Position numbers and translations under genes: made by a program
In this document: one piece after another, positions 32,440 through 42,971 of the stretch
How positions within the stretch are numbered: the stretch's first letter is position 1
How the letters are laid out: each line of letters starts with the position of its first letter
Origin: Merluccius polli
Lineage: Eukaryota; Chordata; Actinopteri; Gadiformes; Merlucciidae
Reading direction: 5' to 3'
DNA: 64,000 bases
Assembly: GCA_030340625.1 (NCBI GenBank)
Contig: JAOPHQ010005693.1
Location: 1 to 64,000 of the forward strand
Notes under the pieces: generated by a model
Seen by the model: only the letters and a program-made list of their open reading frames with translations
What the model was told of the DNA's origin: nothing
The model's database searches: none

Positions 32440-35400
32440 ATGAGTTTGTTTTCTGTTTTAACTGTGAATGTGAGGGGAATGAGGGATGTGGGGAAGAGGG
32501 GGGGTATTTTTCAATACTTGTCTCAGGTTTCGTTTCAGGTTTGTTTTCTACAGGAAGTCCATTTGAGGGATGGGGGGGATGTGGGTTTGTTTTCAGGGGG
32601 TTGGCTCAAGGGTGAGTCCAGGTGGGGGGTGGGTGGGGTGCATTCGTCTGGGGTCGGGGTGTTATTTGGGGATCGGGATTTCCATGTTTCGGGCAGTTTT
32701 TCTGTGGTGCAGGGGAGGGTTCTTGTGGTGGATGTGGATTGGAGGGGAGTGTATTTTCGTTTTATTAATGTGTATGCTCCGGCGGAGCCACGGTCCCGTA
32801 AGGACCTTTTTTTGACCTTGCCTGATGTCTGTGTTACCAATAGGGTAGTGGTTTTAGGGGGGGATTTTAATGTTTCCTTTGAGGGGACTGGGGATTTTAG
32901 TTTGCCTTATCTAAGGGAGGTGGTGCAGGGGTTTATGTTTCGGGATGGGTTTAGGGCGGTGGATTCTACAGGGGATGGGATTACCTGGGCCAATTCCCGG
33001 GGTTCCCGCAGCCGTATTGATTTTGTCTTTGTGCCTGGCGCGGTTGCCGTTCATAGTGCTGTGGTGTCACCTGTGTGGTTTTCCGATCATAGTCAGCTTC
33101 TGGTGGGTCTTTTGGTGTCTGCGCCCCTTTTTGGGAAGGGGTTCTGGAAATTGAACTGCACGGTGTTGGGGGAGGTGGCTTTTCGCAAGAGTTTCATTTC
33201 ACACTATGAGGTATGGGTTATGCTTAAGGCTGGGTTTGGTTCAGTGGTGGAGTGGTGGGAATGTGTGAAGCACAATACCCGGATTCTGGCAGTTTCGTAC
33301 TGCTCGACCAAGGCACGGATGGGGAGGGAGAGGTTTATTGGGTTACAGCGGTCTTTGCAGGCTATGGTGGCAGCAGAGAATAGAGGTGGGGGGGTGGATA
33401 GGGAGGGAATGGAGGCTGTGAAGGAGCAGCTGGGGCGTTATTTTAGGGAGAAGGCTGGAGATTTTCTGTTTCGATGTCGGAGGGAGGCTTTTGAGTTTGG
33501 GGAGGTTTGTGGTGCTTATTTTTTCAAGCAGGTTAGGGCAGCCCGTGCGAGGGTGTGTATTCCACATCTGCGAGGGAGGGAGGGGGGCCTCGTTTCTGAT
33601 CCGGAGGGGATGTTAAGGGTGGCCTGCGATTTTTTCGGGGAGGCATTTGGGGAGCACGCAGTTGATTGCGATGGCACAGGCCGGTTTCTGGGGAGGTTGG
33701 AGGGGAGGGTGCCTGCTGAGGTGGTGGAGGATCTGGAGAGCCCGGTGACAATGGCGGAGGTGGAGAGGGCCATGAAGGCGTTGCCGGCTGGAAAGGTGCC
33801 AGGAATTGATGGGTTGCCGAAAGAGTTTTATGTTGCGTTTTGGGGGATTTTGGGGAGGGATTTCTTTGAGGTGGTAAACTTGGTTTTGGATGGGGGTCTG
33901 CTGGGCACAACGATGAGGGAGGGGGTCCTGACCCTTTTGTACAAGAAGGGGGATAGGGACATTTTGGGGAATTACAGGCCGATCTCTCTGCTCTGTGCGG
34001 ATTACAAGATCCTGGCCAGGGTTTTGGCGAGTAGGCTCCGGGAGGCTCTTCCCCATGTGGTGCATGAGGATCAGACATGTGGGGTGGAGGGGAGGCGGAT
34101 ACAGTGGAATTTAGGGTTGGTAAGGGATTGTGTCCACTGGGTGGGGGAGCGGCAGGTGCCAATGATGTTGGTGGGGTTAGATATGGAAAAGGCTTTTGAC
34201 AGGGTGAATCATGGGTTTTTGTTTTCTGTTATGGAGAGGGTGGGGTTTGGGCCTCGGTTCTTGAGGTGGTTGGGGATTATGTACACAGGGGTGGGGAGTA
34301 GGGTTATGGTTAATGGGCACATGGGTGGGGCGATGCCGCAGCGGACAGGGGTGAGGCAAGGGTGCCCTCTGTCGCCACTGCTTTTTGGATTATATATGGA
34401 GCCGCTGAGTGCGGCGGTGAGGGCAGACCCGGGTGTGGTGGGTCTGCGCCTGCCTGGGGGGGGTGCGGAGGAGTTGAAAATCTCTCAGTATGCGGATGAT
34501 ATGACGCTGTTTTTGACAACGGAGGGGTCTCTGTTGCATTTGGTGGGTATTCTGGAGGATTTTTCAGGGGTATCGGGGGCTAGGGTGAATTTGGGGAAGT
34601 CCTCGATTAAATACTTTGGGCCATGGGCAGGAAGGGTGGGGGGTCTGTGTGGCCTGTCTCAGTGTCAGGGTCCGATGAGGATCCTGGGTGTGGATTTTGA
34701 GGTGGGGGATAGTGGGAGACTGAATTGGGGTAAACGCCTGGCTGCGGCCCGTTCACGTATGGGGCTGTGGAAGGCGAGGCGTCTTTCTTTAAGTGGCAGG
34801 GTGCTAGCAATTAAGGCGGACATCTTGCCGTCTTTCGTTTATTTGGCTTATGTTTTTCCTCTGCCTCCGGAGTATAGGAGAAGCCTGGTGCGGGATGTAT
34901 TTTCTTTTGTGTGGGGGGGGGTATGAGTATGTGAGGCGAGATTGGATGTGCCAGGATGTTCGGATGGGGGGCAGGGGGGTTCCGGATGTCCTACTTAAGT
35001 TGGATGTCCTGTTCTTTTCTTTTTTGTGCAATAGTGTGCATGCCCCTAGTGGTCATCGTTTTCATTTGCTGTTGTTGTTTTGGTTGTCTTTTCCTCTGAG
35101 GCGGTTGGTGGTGTGGGACAACATGCGGCCGAAGGGGGACACTTTGCCTCCACATTACAGGCAGGTGGTGGGTTGGGCTAGACGCCATAGGGAGTGTCAG
35201 GAGGGGGTTTTGTGCCTTGATCACCGGGGCCTCTATCGGGCCTTGGTGGCAAAACGGGGGCCGGTGGGGGTAACTGGGGTTGGTCCAGCGGGGTGGGCTT
35301 TTATTCAGCAAAAGGGCCTGTCAAATAGGTTAAAGGACATCAACTGGCTTTGCCTGCATAGGAGGATGCCGGTAAGGGAGGTGCTACACAGGCACGGGCT

Positions 35401-35788
35401 GTCAAGACTGCGATCGTGTCCAAGGGAGGGTTGTGGGTCAGATGAGACCATTGACCATGTGTTTTGGGGATGTAGGTTTGCCAAGGCAGTTTGGGGTGAT
35501 TTGGTCCTTTTTTTTCCGCAGGTGGGGTCTCTGTCATATGAAGTGCTAATGTTGGGATTGGGTTTGAGGGGGAGGGGACGGGAAGGGTTTTTGTTATGGT
35601 TATTGCTGTCAATGGGGAAGGTGGCGCTGTGGGATGCTAGAGCAGTGTTGGTCAAGAGCAATGTGGATTGGGGGGTGGGAAGGGTGGTGTCGAGAGTTCG
35701 GGGGGAGCTGGGGCGCATGAGGAAGATGGAGGAGGACAAGTACGGGTACCATGCGGCGAGAGAGCGCTGGAAGACTTTATTTTTCTGA
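32440..35788 (+). pseudogene. B1 ORF2 (APE-RT), single frameshift
   Basis: Open for 828 codons from MSLFSVLTVNVRGM: APE motifs VNVRG, FLQEVH, NVYAP, GGDFN, SRIDFVF and SDHSQL in the first ~240 residues, then an RT with PISLLCADYK, DMEKAFDRVNH, RQGCPLSPLLF and catalytic YADD at 34489-34500. One extra G in a nine-G run (34913-34921; eight in B2) shifts the frame. The last 285 codons continue to 35788 with CPREGCG...HVFWGC, the C-terminal CX4CX7HX4C. With that one base removed the ORF would be whole, so this could be a sequencing slip or a recent mutation. Confidence 0.9.
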
Positions 35789-35884
35789 TCTAAAGGCTTT
35801 TGGGGTTTGTTTTGGTGGGAAGGTGTATGGGGAATTGATGTAACTGGGTGTTGTATGGCTTTGTGGTTTGATAATAATTAATAA

Positions 35885-35896
35885 TCTGTTCTTATC
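35885..35896 (+). pseudogene. 12-nt U2 segment between B1 and K5
   Basis: TCTGTTCTTATC, the U2 target stretch, lies between the B1 3' end and truncated K5. It marks the insertion point of both. Confidence 0.8.
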
Positions 35897-35897
35897 G

Positions 35898-36663
35898 CAC
35901 TACCAGGGACAGCCCAAGCTCTGCCGCAAGTGTGGAGAGCATGGGCACCTGGCAGAAGTCTGTGAAAAGGTTGTTTGTGGAAAATGTAGAGAAATTGGAC
36001 ACTCTTTTGAAGAGTGCACCAATGGCAGAAAGTGCAACCTCTGTGGAGACTCAAAACACCTCTTCAGAGATTGTCCGAAATCCTTTGCCAACAAGCTTAA
36101 ACATGCCAAACAAACAAATGTGCTAACTGACCAAGCCAGGCCGGAAAATTCAAATCTCCCGCCAAACACTGTGATTGGAGGAGAAGTCCAGGGAGAGGCG
36201 GGAGAGGGGCCTGTAGTTGCCCCACAAAGTGGTGAGGCGGAAAAGGGTGGGGCAGCTCAGGCAGAAGGCGGAGCTGGGGAAAACTCCTCTTCAGACTCCG
36301 ATGAAACCGGAAGTATGGTAACAATCAGCCTGGGGGAGGAGTCTGAAGGGGAGTCCAGCAAAGCCACCCTCCCAGGACCCCAGCCTGGTAAGAGAACAGC
36401 GTCTGAGTTGTCCTCTGAGAGCCAAGGAGCCTCAGAGAAAAGGGGAAGAGCTGGATCCTCAGACAGCCCAACTGTGGAGGAGTCCAGAGTCTTCCCCAAC
36501 AACCCTCCCAACACTGTTTCCTTTTTAAATGTTGCACTACAGTCAACCCCCAAGGACTCTGTTTTTGACCAAACCAGAGTCTGGCAAGGGGATGAAGCAG
36601 CTGATCTTTCCCCATCCCCCCATTAGGGTAAAGGAAGAGCTTCATTCACAAAGCATTGGATGA
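35898..36663 (+). pseudogene. K5 ORF1 fragment (knuckles and tail)
   Basis: Lacks the N-terminal domain. All three CCHC knuckles are open (from QGQPKLCRKC). An extra C near 36,620 ends the frame about 12 codons early. No native start codon precedes it. Confidence 0.82.
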
Positions 36664-36671
36664 CTTTTAAA

Positions 36672-37516
36672 TAGGGGTGCAACGGATCACAACACTCACG
36701 GGTCGGATCGGGTCACGGTTTTTGAGTCACGGGTCACGGGTCGGGTCATTAAAAAAAAAAATAAAAAAATTATAACAAGACAAATGTGACTTAGCTTTCA
36801 ATTGCTTTTTGGTTTTATTTTTAACATTCATCAGTGAATAACAGGCGTAACATGTGTAAAAACAAAATAATAATCCTGCTTCCTAAGCATAGTAAAATAT
36901 AAAATAATAATAATATAATAATAAAGCACTGCTTAAATGCATCGGGGAGAAGCAGTTGCTGCGCGTCTTTTTTTTTTAACTCCCGACTGCCAGGACGATG
37001 TCGCTTCACGTGGCTGGGCCATGCTCGAGGTGTTGCCGTGTTCGTAGGCCATTCTGGTGCCACAGGGGGGGGGGGGGGGGGGGGGGGGTGTTCGCGATTG
37101 TTGACGGGGAGAGGGGGGTTCGCAATTGTTGACGGGGGGGGGGGGGGGGGGATGCGCGCAATAGTAACACACCGCGGACCTATGGCCGACGGGGGGGGGG
37201 GGGGGCGCGCGCGCGGTTGTAACACTCGGCCTACGGGGAGGGGGGGGGGGGGGGCGGCGAGCAACAGTACACACCGCGGAGAGGGGGGGGGGCGGGGTGG
37301 TGACGCCTGCGCGCGGTTGTAACACTCCGGCCGACGAGGGGGGCTGATGTGCGCGGTGTGTGTTACTAGTGCGCTCTCAAAAAGGAGGACAAATACGCGA
37401 CCGGCTTGATGTGAACGCGCAACTATTATTAGTCAGTTGATCCGCGGATCACGTCCGTCGCGACCCGTGAGGGTTGATCCGGTACGATAGGGTAATACGT
37501 GACCGTTGCACCACTA
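36672..37516. mobile_element. hAT-type MITE in K5 (8-bp TSD, G-run minisatellite inside)
   Basis: Termini TAGGGGTGCAACGG and (reverse) TAGTGGTGCAACGG are flanked by the direct repeat CTTTTAAA (36664-36671 and 37517-37524). The 8-bp duplication plus a terminal TAGGGGTGCAACG fits hAT elements. Subterminal ACGGGTC repeats lie at the left end and related GATCCG/ACCCGT motifs at the right. The middle (37060-37350) is a minisatellite of G runs of up to 28 alternating with GCGCGCAATAGTAACAC and GCGCGGTTGTAACACTCGG-like units. No transposase is encoded; it is 845 bp. Confidence 0.82.
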
Positions 37517-37558
37517 CTTTTAAATGGTTTTTAACCCTGTACCATCTGTAGACTTTTA

Positions 37559-40500
37559 ATGCATACCTGGCTTTTAAACACCATACTCATGGGTTCTCAC
37601 CTTTCCACACTCAATGTGAGAAGTGTGAAATCTGGAGTTAGAGCACAAACGATTTTATCCTTTCTAAAAAATGTTAAGTCAGATGTGTTTTTATTACAAG
37701 AATGTGCCTTGCCGTTTTTAAAAGAATACACACAATGGAAGAAAAGTGGCCACACAAATCAATATGGAGCGGGTCTAATGAAAACAAAAGTGATGGTGTG
37801 GCCATTTTAATCAAGAACCCTTCAATTCTGGTGAAAGGTAGCACTGTGGTGAGAGACGGGTCGGCACTTTTAGCACACTTGACTTTTATGGGAAGGGATT
37901 TTAATCTCTTAAACATTTATGGTCACAATGACAAAAATGACAGCTATGACCTTTTAGAAGCTATGCAGCCCCACATGCTAGGCCAAGTGCCATTGGTTTT
38001 AGGGGGAGATTTTAACTGTGTTTTAAATAGCAGCGATAGGAGAGGGGCAGGGGAAGATTTTAAAGTAGACAAGTCGTCGGTTTTATTGCAGGGACTATGC
38101 AGGGATTTTAAACTCAAAGACTGTTTTTAAAACCTTGCAATCCAAGAGAGGAGGGCTTCACCTGGTTCAGTGGTGACGGTTCCAGAGCCTCTCGCATAGA
38201 CTACGTTTTTACCCGAGATTGTCTCCGACCGATGCTAGATTAACCCTGTTTTCTTCTCAGATCACGCTATGCTCTCCTGCACCCTTTCACTCTCTTCGGG
38301 TGTGACTAAAGGCAGTGGTCTGTGGAAACTGAATTGCTCCCTTTTAGAAAGATAAGGAGTTAGTCAGTCAGTACAGGGAGCAATTCAGTCAATGGCAGAC
38401 CCTCCAAGACTTTTACGAAACACGCGCCACGTTGGTGGGAAATGGTGAAGGGAAGGACACAGACTTTTTTTAAAAAGGCCGGGGAAAACAAAGAAAAATA
38501 AAGAAAACAGAAGCATGATGGGGCTGCAAAGAAGACTACAGCGGTATTTTAAACTAATTCAACAAGGTTTCGATTTTAATGAAGAAATTAAGCAGGTAAA
38601 CCAGGAAATGTTGGTTTTAGCAGACATTAAAAGCAAAGGAATAATCATAAGAAAGTAAAGAAAGAGACATCGAAGAAGGGGAAAAATGCACAAGATATTT
38701 TTTTAAGAAAATCATAGACAAGGGAGAGGGTATTTTTAAACTAAAGAAAACAAATGGGAGAACAAACAAAAACACTCGAAGAAATGAACAAAGTAATAGA
38801 AGAATTTTATGGAGAACTGTACCAAGAAAAACACATAGAAAAACAAGCAACAACTGGGATTTTAAAGAACATAGAGAAAAAAATAGATGAAAGTACATTT
38901 TTAACCCAAGATCTTAACCTTTTAGAACTGCACAAATGCTTGTCGGGTTTTAAAAGGGGAAAATCACCGGGTGAAGATGGGCTTCCATTTGAATTTTATC
39001 TCACTTTCTGGGACCTTTTAGCACCTGACCTACTGACTGTTTTTACAGATTTTGAAAGACTAGGCCGACTACCAGACAGCTTTAGAGTAGGGATAGTGAA
39101 ACTACTGCACAAAAAAGATGACAGGACCGACTTAAAGAACTGGCGACCAATTACCCTTTTAAACTTTGACTGTAAACTTTTTAGCAAACTTTTAGCAAAC
39201 AGAATGTCTGTGGTTTTAGGGGAGGTAATCCACCCGGATCAAACCTGTGGCATACCGGGGAGGAAGATCACTGATAGCCTCGTACTGATTAGAGACACCA
39301 TCTGTTATGCGAGAGACAGAAACATCCGGCTAGTAGTCCTAAATTTAGATTTTGAGAAAGCATTTGATCGAGTCTCGCACCAGTACCTATTTCAGGTACT
39401 GCAAAAAATGGGCTTCCCAGAGAGGTATATAGAGTGGGTGGGATTGCTGTATCGGGACATCAACAGCAAATTTCTTGTTAATGGGCAACTGACAAAAGCA
39501 GTAGACTTGCGCTGCGGGGTCCGTCAGGGCTGTCCGTTATCTGCCCTCCTGTACGTGGCATGCATAGAACCACTGGCACAGGTCTTGAGAAGGGACCAAT
39601 GGATTAAAGGGGTGGGCATACCGGGTAGTGGGGGACTCACAAGTAAATGTGTTTTATATATGGACGACGTCAACATTTTATGCACCGACCTTTTATCAGT
39701 ACACAGGACACTGGACCTGACTGACTGCTACGGACAGGCCTCTGGGTCCAAACTCAACAGAGGGAAGACCCAAGCCCTTTTTTATGGACCGTGGACAGCG
39801 ACCGAGAAGACCGGACTCCCCTTGACTGTAAAAACAGACCGACTTTAAAATACTCGGGGTCAAATTTGACAGGGAGGGGGAGGGGACAGAAAATTGGCCG
39901 GACATGGTAGGGAAAGTGAGGCAGAGACTGGGATACTGGGGACTTAGAGGACTGACAATAGAAGGAAAGGTTTTAATCATCAAAGCAGTGATTTTACCTT
40001 TGCTTTTATTGATAAGCTCGGTTTTTATTCCACCTCGCAGAGTGCTTTTATAAATAGAATGTGCACTATTTTATTTCTTGTGGGGGTCCAAGTGGGAAAG
40101 ACTAAAAAGAACAGACATGAAAAAGACAAAAGAAAAAGGGGGGAAAGGAGTCCCGGACCTCCACTTGTTTTTAGGAAGCAGATATACGGCAATACACTTC
40201 AAACATGCCACGGCCCCATCCAGAGAAAACAAAACTACAGCAATGGCACGATTCTGGATGGGGTCCTATCTCAGAAAATTCTATTTTTTTAAAACAGATC
40301 TGAGGACACCAGTATCTTTTAATTTGCCACAGTCTTATGCTTTTATTGAGAAGTTTTTAAAACATTTTAATCTTGAAAAAGAGGATTTTAATGTTTTAAC
40401 TAACCACCGTTTTATTATTACGGTTGTGCAGGAGCGGGAAGCAGTGAGTCCAGTGCGCGGGCTCGGATTTGGAGAGCCCACAACCGTTTGGCGCAACGTG

Positions 40501-41049
40501 AACCATCCTGCTCTCCCCAACAGACTCCGGGACCTGTCGTGGATGGCGGCTCATGAGATCCTCCCGGTCAGGGCCGTCATGCACTCCCGGGGCATGTCAG
40601 CATCCCAAACATGCCCCCGACCTGGTTGTGGCGCTCCTGAGTCGGTGAGGCATCTGTTCTGGGAGTGCAGCGCTGCTGGGGACCAGTGGGCAATGGCCGG
40701 CTCCCTGAAATTCCCGTACTTACCAGCAAGGGAGGTCCTGACTAGTGCTGTACGGGGTGAGCCAAAGAAATCAGCCACCATCAATTTTTTCCAAGCAGTG
40801 GCTCACCCTGGCCGCCATCAAAGACGCCATATGGACCTCCAGAAACTTGCTGGTAAGAAAGCACATGCAGATCCCCCCCGTGGCTGTGATCCGGATGGCC
40901 GCAGCGACGGTCCAAGAGGCCGTTGCTGCATGCGGCAGGCCTAGGACACAGCCACAAAGAAGAATCGCCTCTGTGCCCATTCGGACGAGGGAGCCGGAGC
41001 CACACAAGGAAAGGTCCCGGCAGCGGCGGTCACCTGGCTCTCCGGGTGA
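37559..41049 (+). pseudogene. K5 ORF2 (APE-RT), broken in APE and C-terminal parts
   Basis: The RT-bearing middle 38754-39848 is open for 364 codons, including FEKAFDRVSH, RQGCPLSALLY and YMDD (near 39658). The APE half has several indels (near 37590, 37738, 37858, 38127, 38226, 38349). An extra A near 39833 and the TTATAAATAG stop near 40048, shared with K4, end the RT frame. The tail 40078-40944 runs past the C-terminal zinc motif and then shifts frame at the 8-nt loss near 40740. Confidence 0.85.
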
Positions 41050-41407
41050 GGCAGGTGGGAAGGAGCAGAGGGGGGGAATCTCCTCTGAGCAACAGGTTCC
41101 GAGAGACCAACACTGTTGGAGAGATCAGGATGGGGCTTTTTGATAAGGTCTCCTCCCGTTCCTGCACAACCTTCCTTTTACCATTTTAAAAGCATTGACA
41201 AGGATTTTATAAAACTACAACATTTGTAATATTTATTTTGAACATACTTGCTTTTTAACAATGTGATGTTTTTATATTTGTTGTTTTTATAATGTATTTT
41301 AAAGGTGTCTGCTTTTAAAACAATGGACTAAGTTATAAGATGTAAATTAAAAGAACTGGTGTCAATAAAAACTTTTCAAACGAAAAAAATCTGTGGATGG
41401 TTAGAAG

Positions 41408-42963
41408 ATGGCCAGTGGGAATGTACCTCAGGCAGCCATGTCGGCTGGCCTGCGTAACTCAGTACGGTTTGTCTGGAAGGAAATGGCGATTGGAGGACGG
41501 GAGTGGTTCATCAAGACCGTGGTGATAGAAGGGCTGAAGATTGATCCGGGCCAGGTATTTTGCCTCCAATGGAATGCGTCGGAAAGTGGATATGACCTGA
41601 CTTTGCACAGTCAGGTCACATACGATCGGTTGCTGGCGACATGCACGGCCAAGGCAGAGGCGGTGCCTTTTTCATTGTTCCGAGTGGAGCCACTCTGCCA
41701 GAGGAGTGTGCGGATTGTGACTGTACACATGTACAATCCTCATGTGGGGGATGCGGCAGTGGCGCTGTTCCTGGGCAGGTACGGGAAGGTGGACAAGCCG
41801 GTCAAGTACCTGAGGGACAACTACGGCATCTGGTCTGGTCGGCGACAGTTCCGGGTCCTCCTCGGGGATGATCCGGACAGTAGCGACGGCTCCAGCCTAC
41901 TTCACGTTTGGGGGGGACGGGTTATTTGTTTTACTCTGGCCAGCCGAGGTTTTGTCGGCAGTGTCGCAGCTTCGGACATATGGCAGCTGGCTGCGCTCAG
42001 GTTCGCTGCCGGAACTGTGGAGGTGCTGGACACGGCGCTGCCTCTTGCGCTGCACCGCGGGCCTGCCATGGGTGTGGGGCAACGGGGCACCTTTTCCGGG
42101 ACTGCCCTTCTCGTGCCCGCACGTATGCAGATGTGGCAGGGGAGAAGCAAGCCCCAAGCCTTAGGCCACTGGAGGAGGTGCTGCAGGAGAACCGGGGAGC
42201 GGAAGGAGCCCCCCCGGCTGGGTTGACGGGTCCGGCTGCAGAGGCGGTTCCGGCTGTGGGGGCCATTCCGGCCGATGGGGTTAAGCCGGTAGTGGAGGTA
42301 TTACCTGTTTCAGGGGGATGCCTTGTGGGTACGGAGGTGCAGGTGAGCCTGGGGGACTCCTTGACTCTGGAGGGGTCCTGGGCGGATTGTGAGATGGATT
42401 CGGAGAGTGGGGATTTGGCGGAGGCTGTTTCAGGAGGTGTGAGGAGGAGGAGGGCGTCCTCAGGAGGGGACCCGCCAGAGCTGTCAGTGGAGGCTGGTCG
42501 GTCGGAGCCGATGGTGCAGGTGCGCAGGAGGAGGAAGAAGAGGAAGGGGATGCAGGCTGGCAGTCGGGCAGAGGTGGCCGAGGGGGCCCCTTTGAAGCTC
42601 TCGGGCCACTACGATGCTCTCGCCGGGGACTCAGGGGAAGATGAGTCCAGTGGACGGTCGGCTGTAAAAGAGGGAGATACTGGCCTCTCGACCAGAGGGC
42701 GGGGCACAGGCCATGAAGCTGAAGGTACGGAGGCTGGTCCTGTTATCATCGTCTCTGAGGATGTGGATATGGTTGATGGCTTTGGGGTGGCATCTCGACC
42801 GGTGGATTTGGGGCCGGTGTCACCTTTGAGCCCTGCGCGCTCTTTCCTGGAGGCCGGATCGCCCAGTAGTATCGTCTACCTTCAGGAGTTTGAGTCCTTT
42901 GATCCTGATAGCTCTTTGGGGACAGAGGCTGAAGGGACTGTGGGTGAGACTGAAAGTGTTTAA
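41408..42963 (+). pseudogene. B2 ORF1, frameshifted before the zinc knuckles
   Basis: Start matches B1 (MASGNVPQAAMSAG). Between 41,885 and 41,925 several bases present in B1 are missing (GACGGCTCCAGCC for GACGGCCTTCGGCACCCTCCAGCC, and a shorter GGACGGG). The N-terminal half therefore runs into a wrong frame ending at 42226. The knuckles and tail stay open in the original frame (41908-42963), ending 8 nt before ORF2. Confidence 0.86.
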
Positions 42964-42971
42964 CCCAGCTC

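Larger units (their letters stand above)
30845..35884 (+). mobile_element. B1: second U2-specific LINE family (family B)
   Basis: About 5.04 kb, Tx1-like two-ORF LINE that is not a copy of K1-K7: its coding strand is very rich in G and T and the protein is only distantly similar. The 5' flank is TCTG from U2. The 3' end GATAATAATTAATAA is joined to TCTGTTCTTATC, exactly the U2 base where family A 3' ends are joined. The 5' UTR is only 15 nt before the ORF1 ATG, and the 3' UTR is about 95 nt. Flanking TCTG on both sides is a 4-5 bp target duplication. Confidence 0.87.
30841..41389 (+). repeat. Direct tandem duplication, copy 1 (B1 + K5)
   Basis: A ~10.55 kb unit made of TCTG, element B1 and truncated K5 with its MITE. 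The following sequence (41390 on: B2, then K6 with the same MITE) repeats it. Offsets between homologous points are 10,548 (ORF1 start), 10,535 (K5/K6 start) and 10,521 (ORF2 start), so the copies differ by small indels. Confidence 0.88.
35897..41389 (+). mobile_element. K5: 5'-truncated Keno-like LINE carrying a MITE
   Basis: Begins inside ORF1 at CACTACCAGGGACAG, just before the first zinc knuckle, directly after U2 TCTGTTCTTATC. It runs to the normal 3' A run. A hAT-type MITE lies between ORF1 and ORF2. Marker bases match K6 up to about 38,310 and K4 from about 38,945 on, so it appears to be a K6/K4 recombinant. Confidence 0.9.

Noticed and set aside
33533..34162. Long Pro/Ser-rich minus-strand frames opposite family B ORF2 (also 44062-44607, 35305-35739, 45840-46274)
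   Set aside because: Antisense shadows of a G-rich coding strand; composition explains them and they have no recognisable domain.
37038..37322. Gly-rich and Pro-rich frames in the G-run region (also 36821-37264, 47466-47805, 51197-51769)
   Set aside because: They are translations of the MITE minisatellite, with no conserved start or domain, and they change with G-run length.
36672..37516. MITE counted as two independent insertions (K5 and K6)
   Set aside because: Same position, same 8-bp duplication, and both inside the 10.5 kb duplicated unit, so one event.
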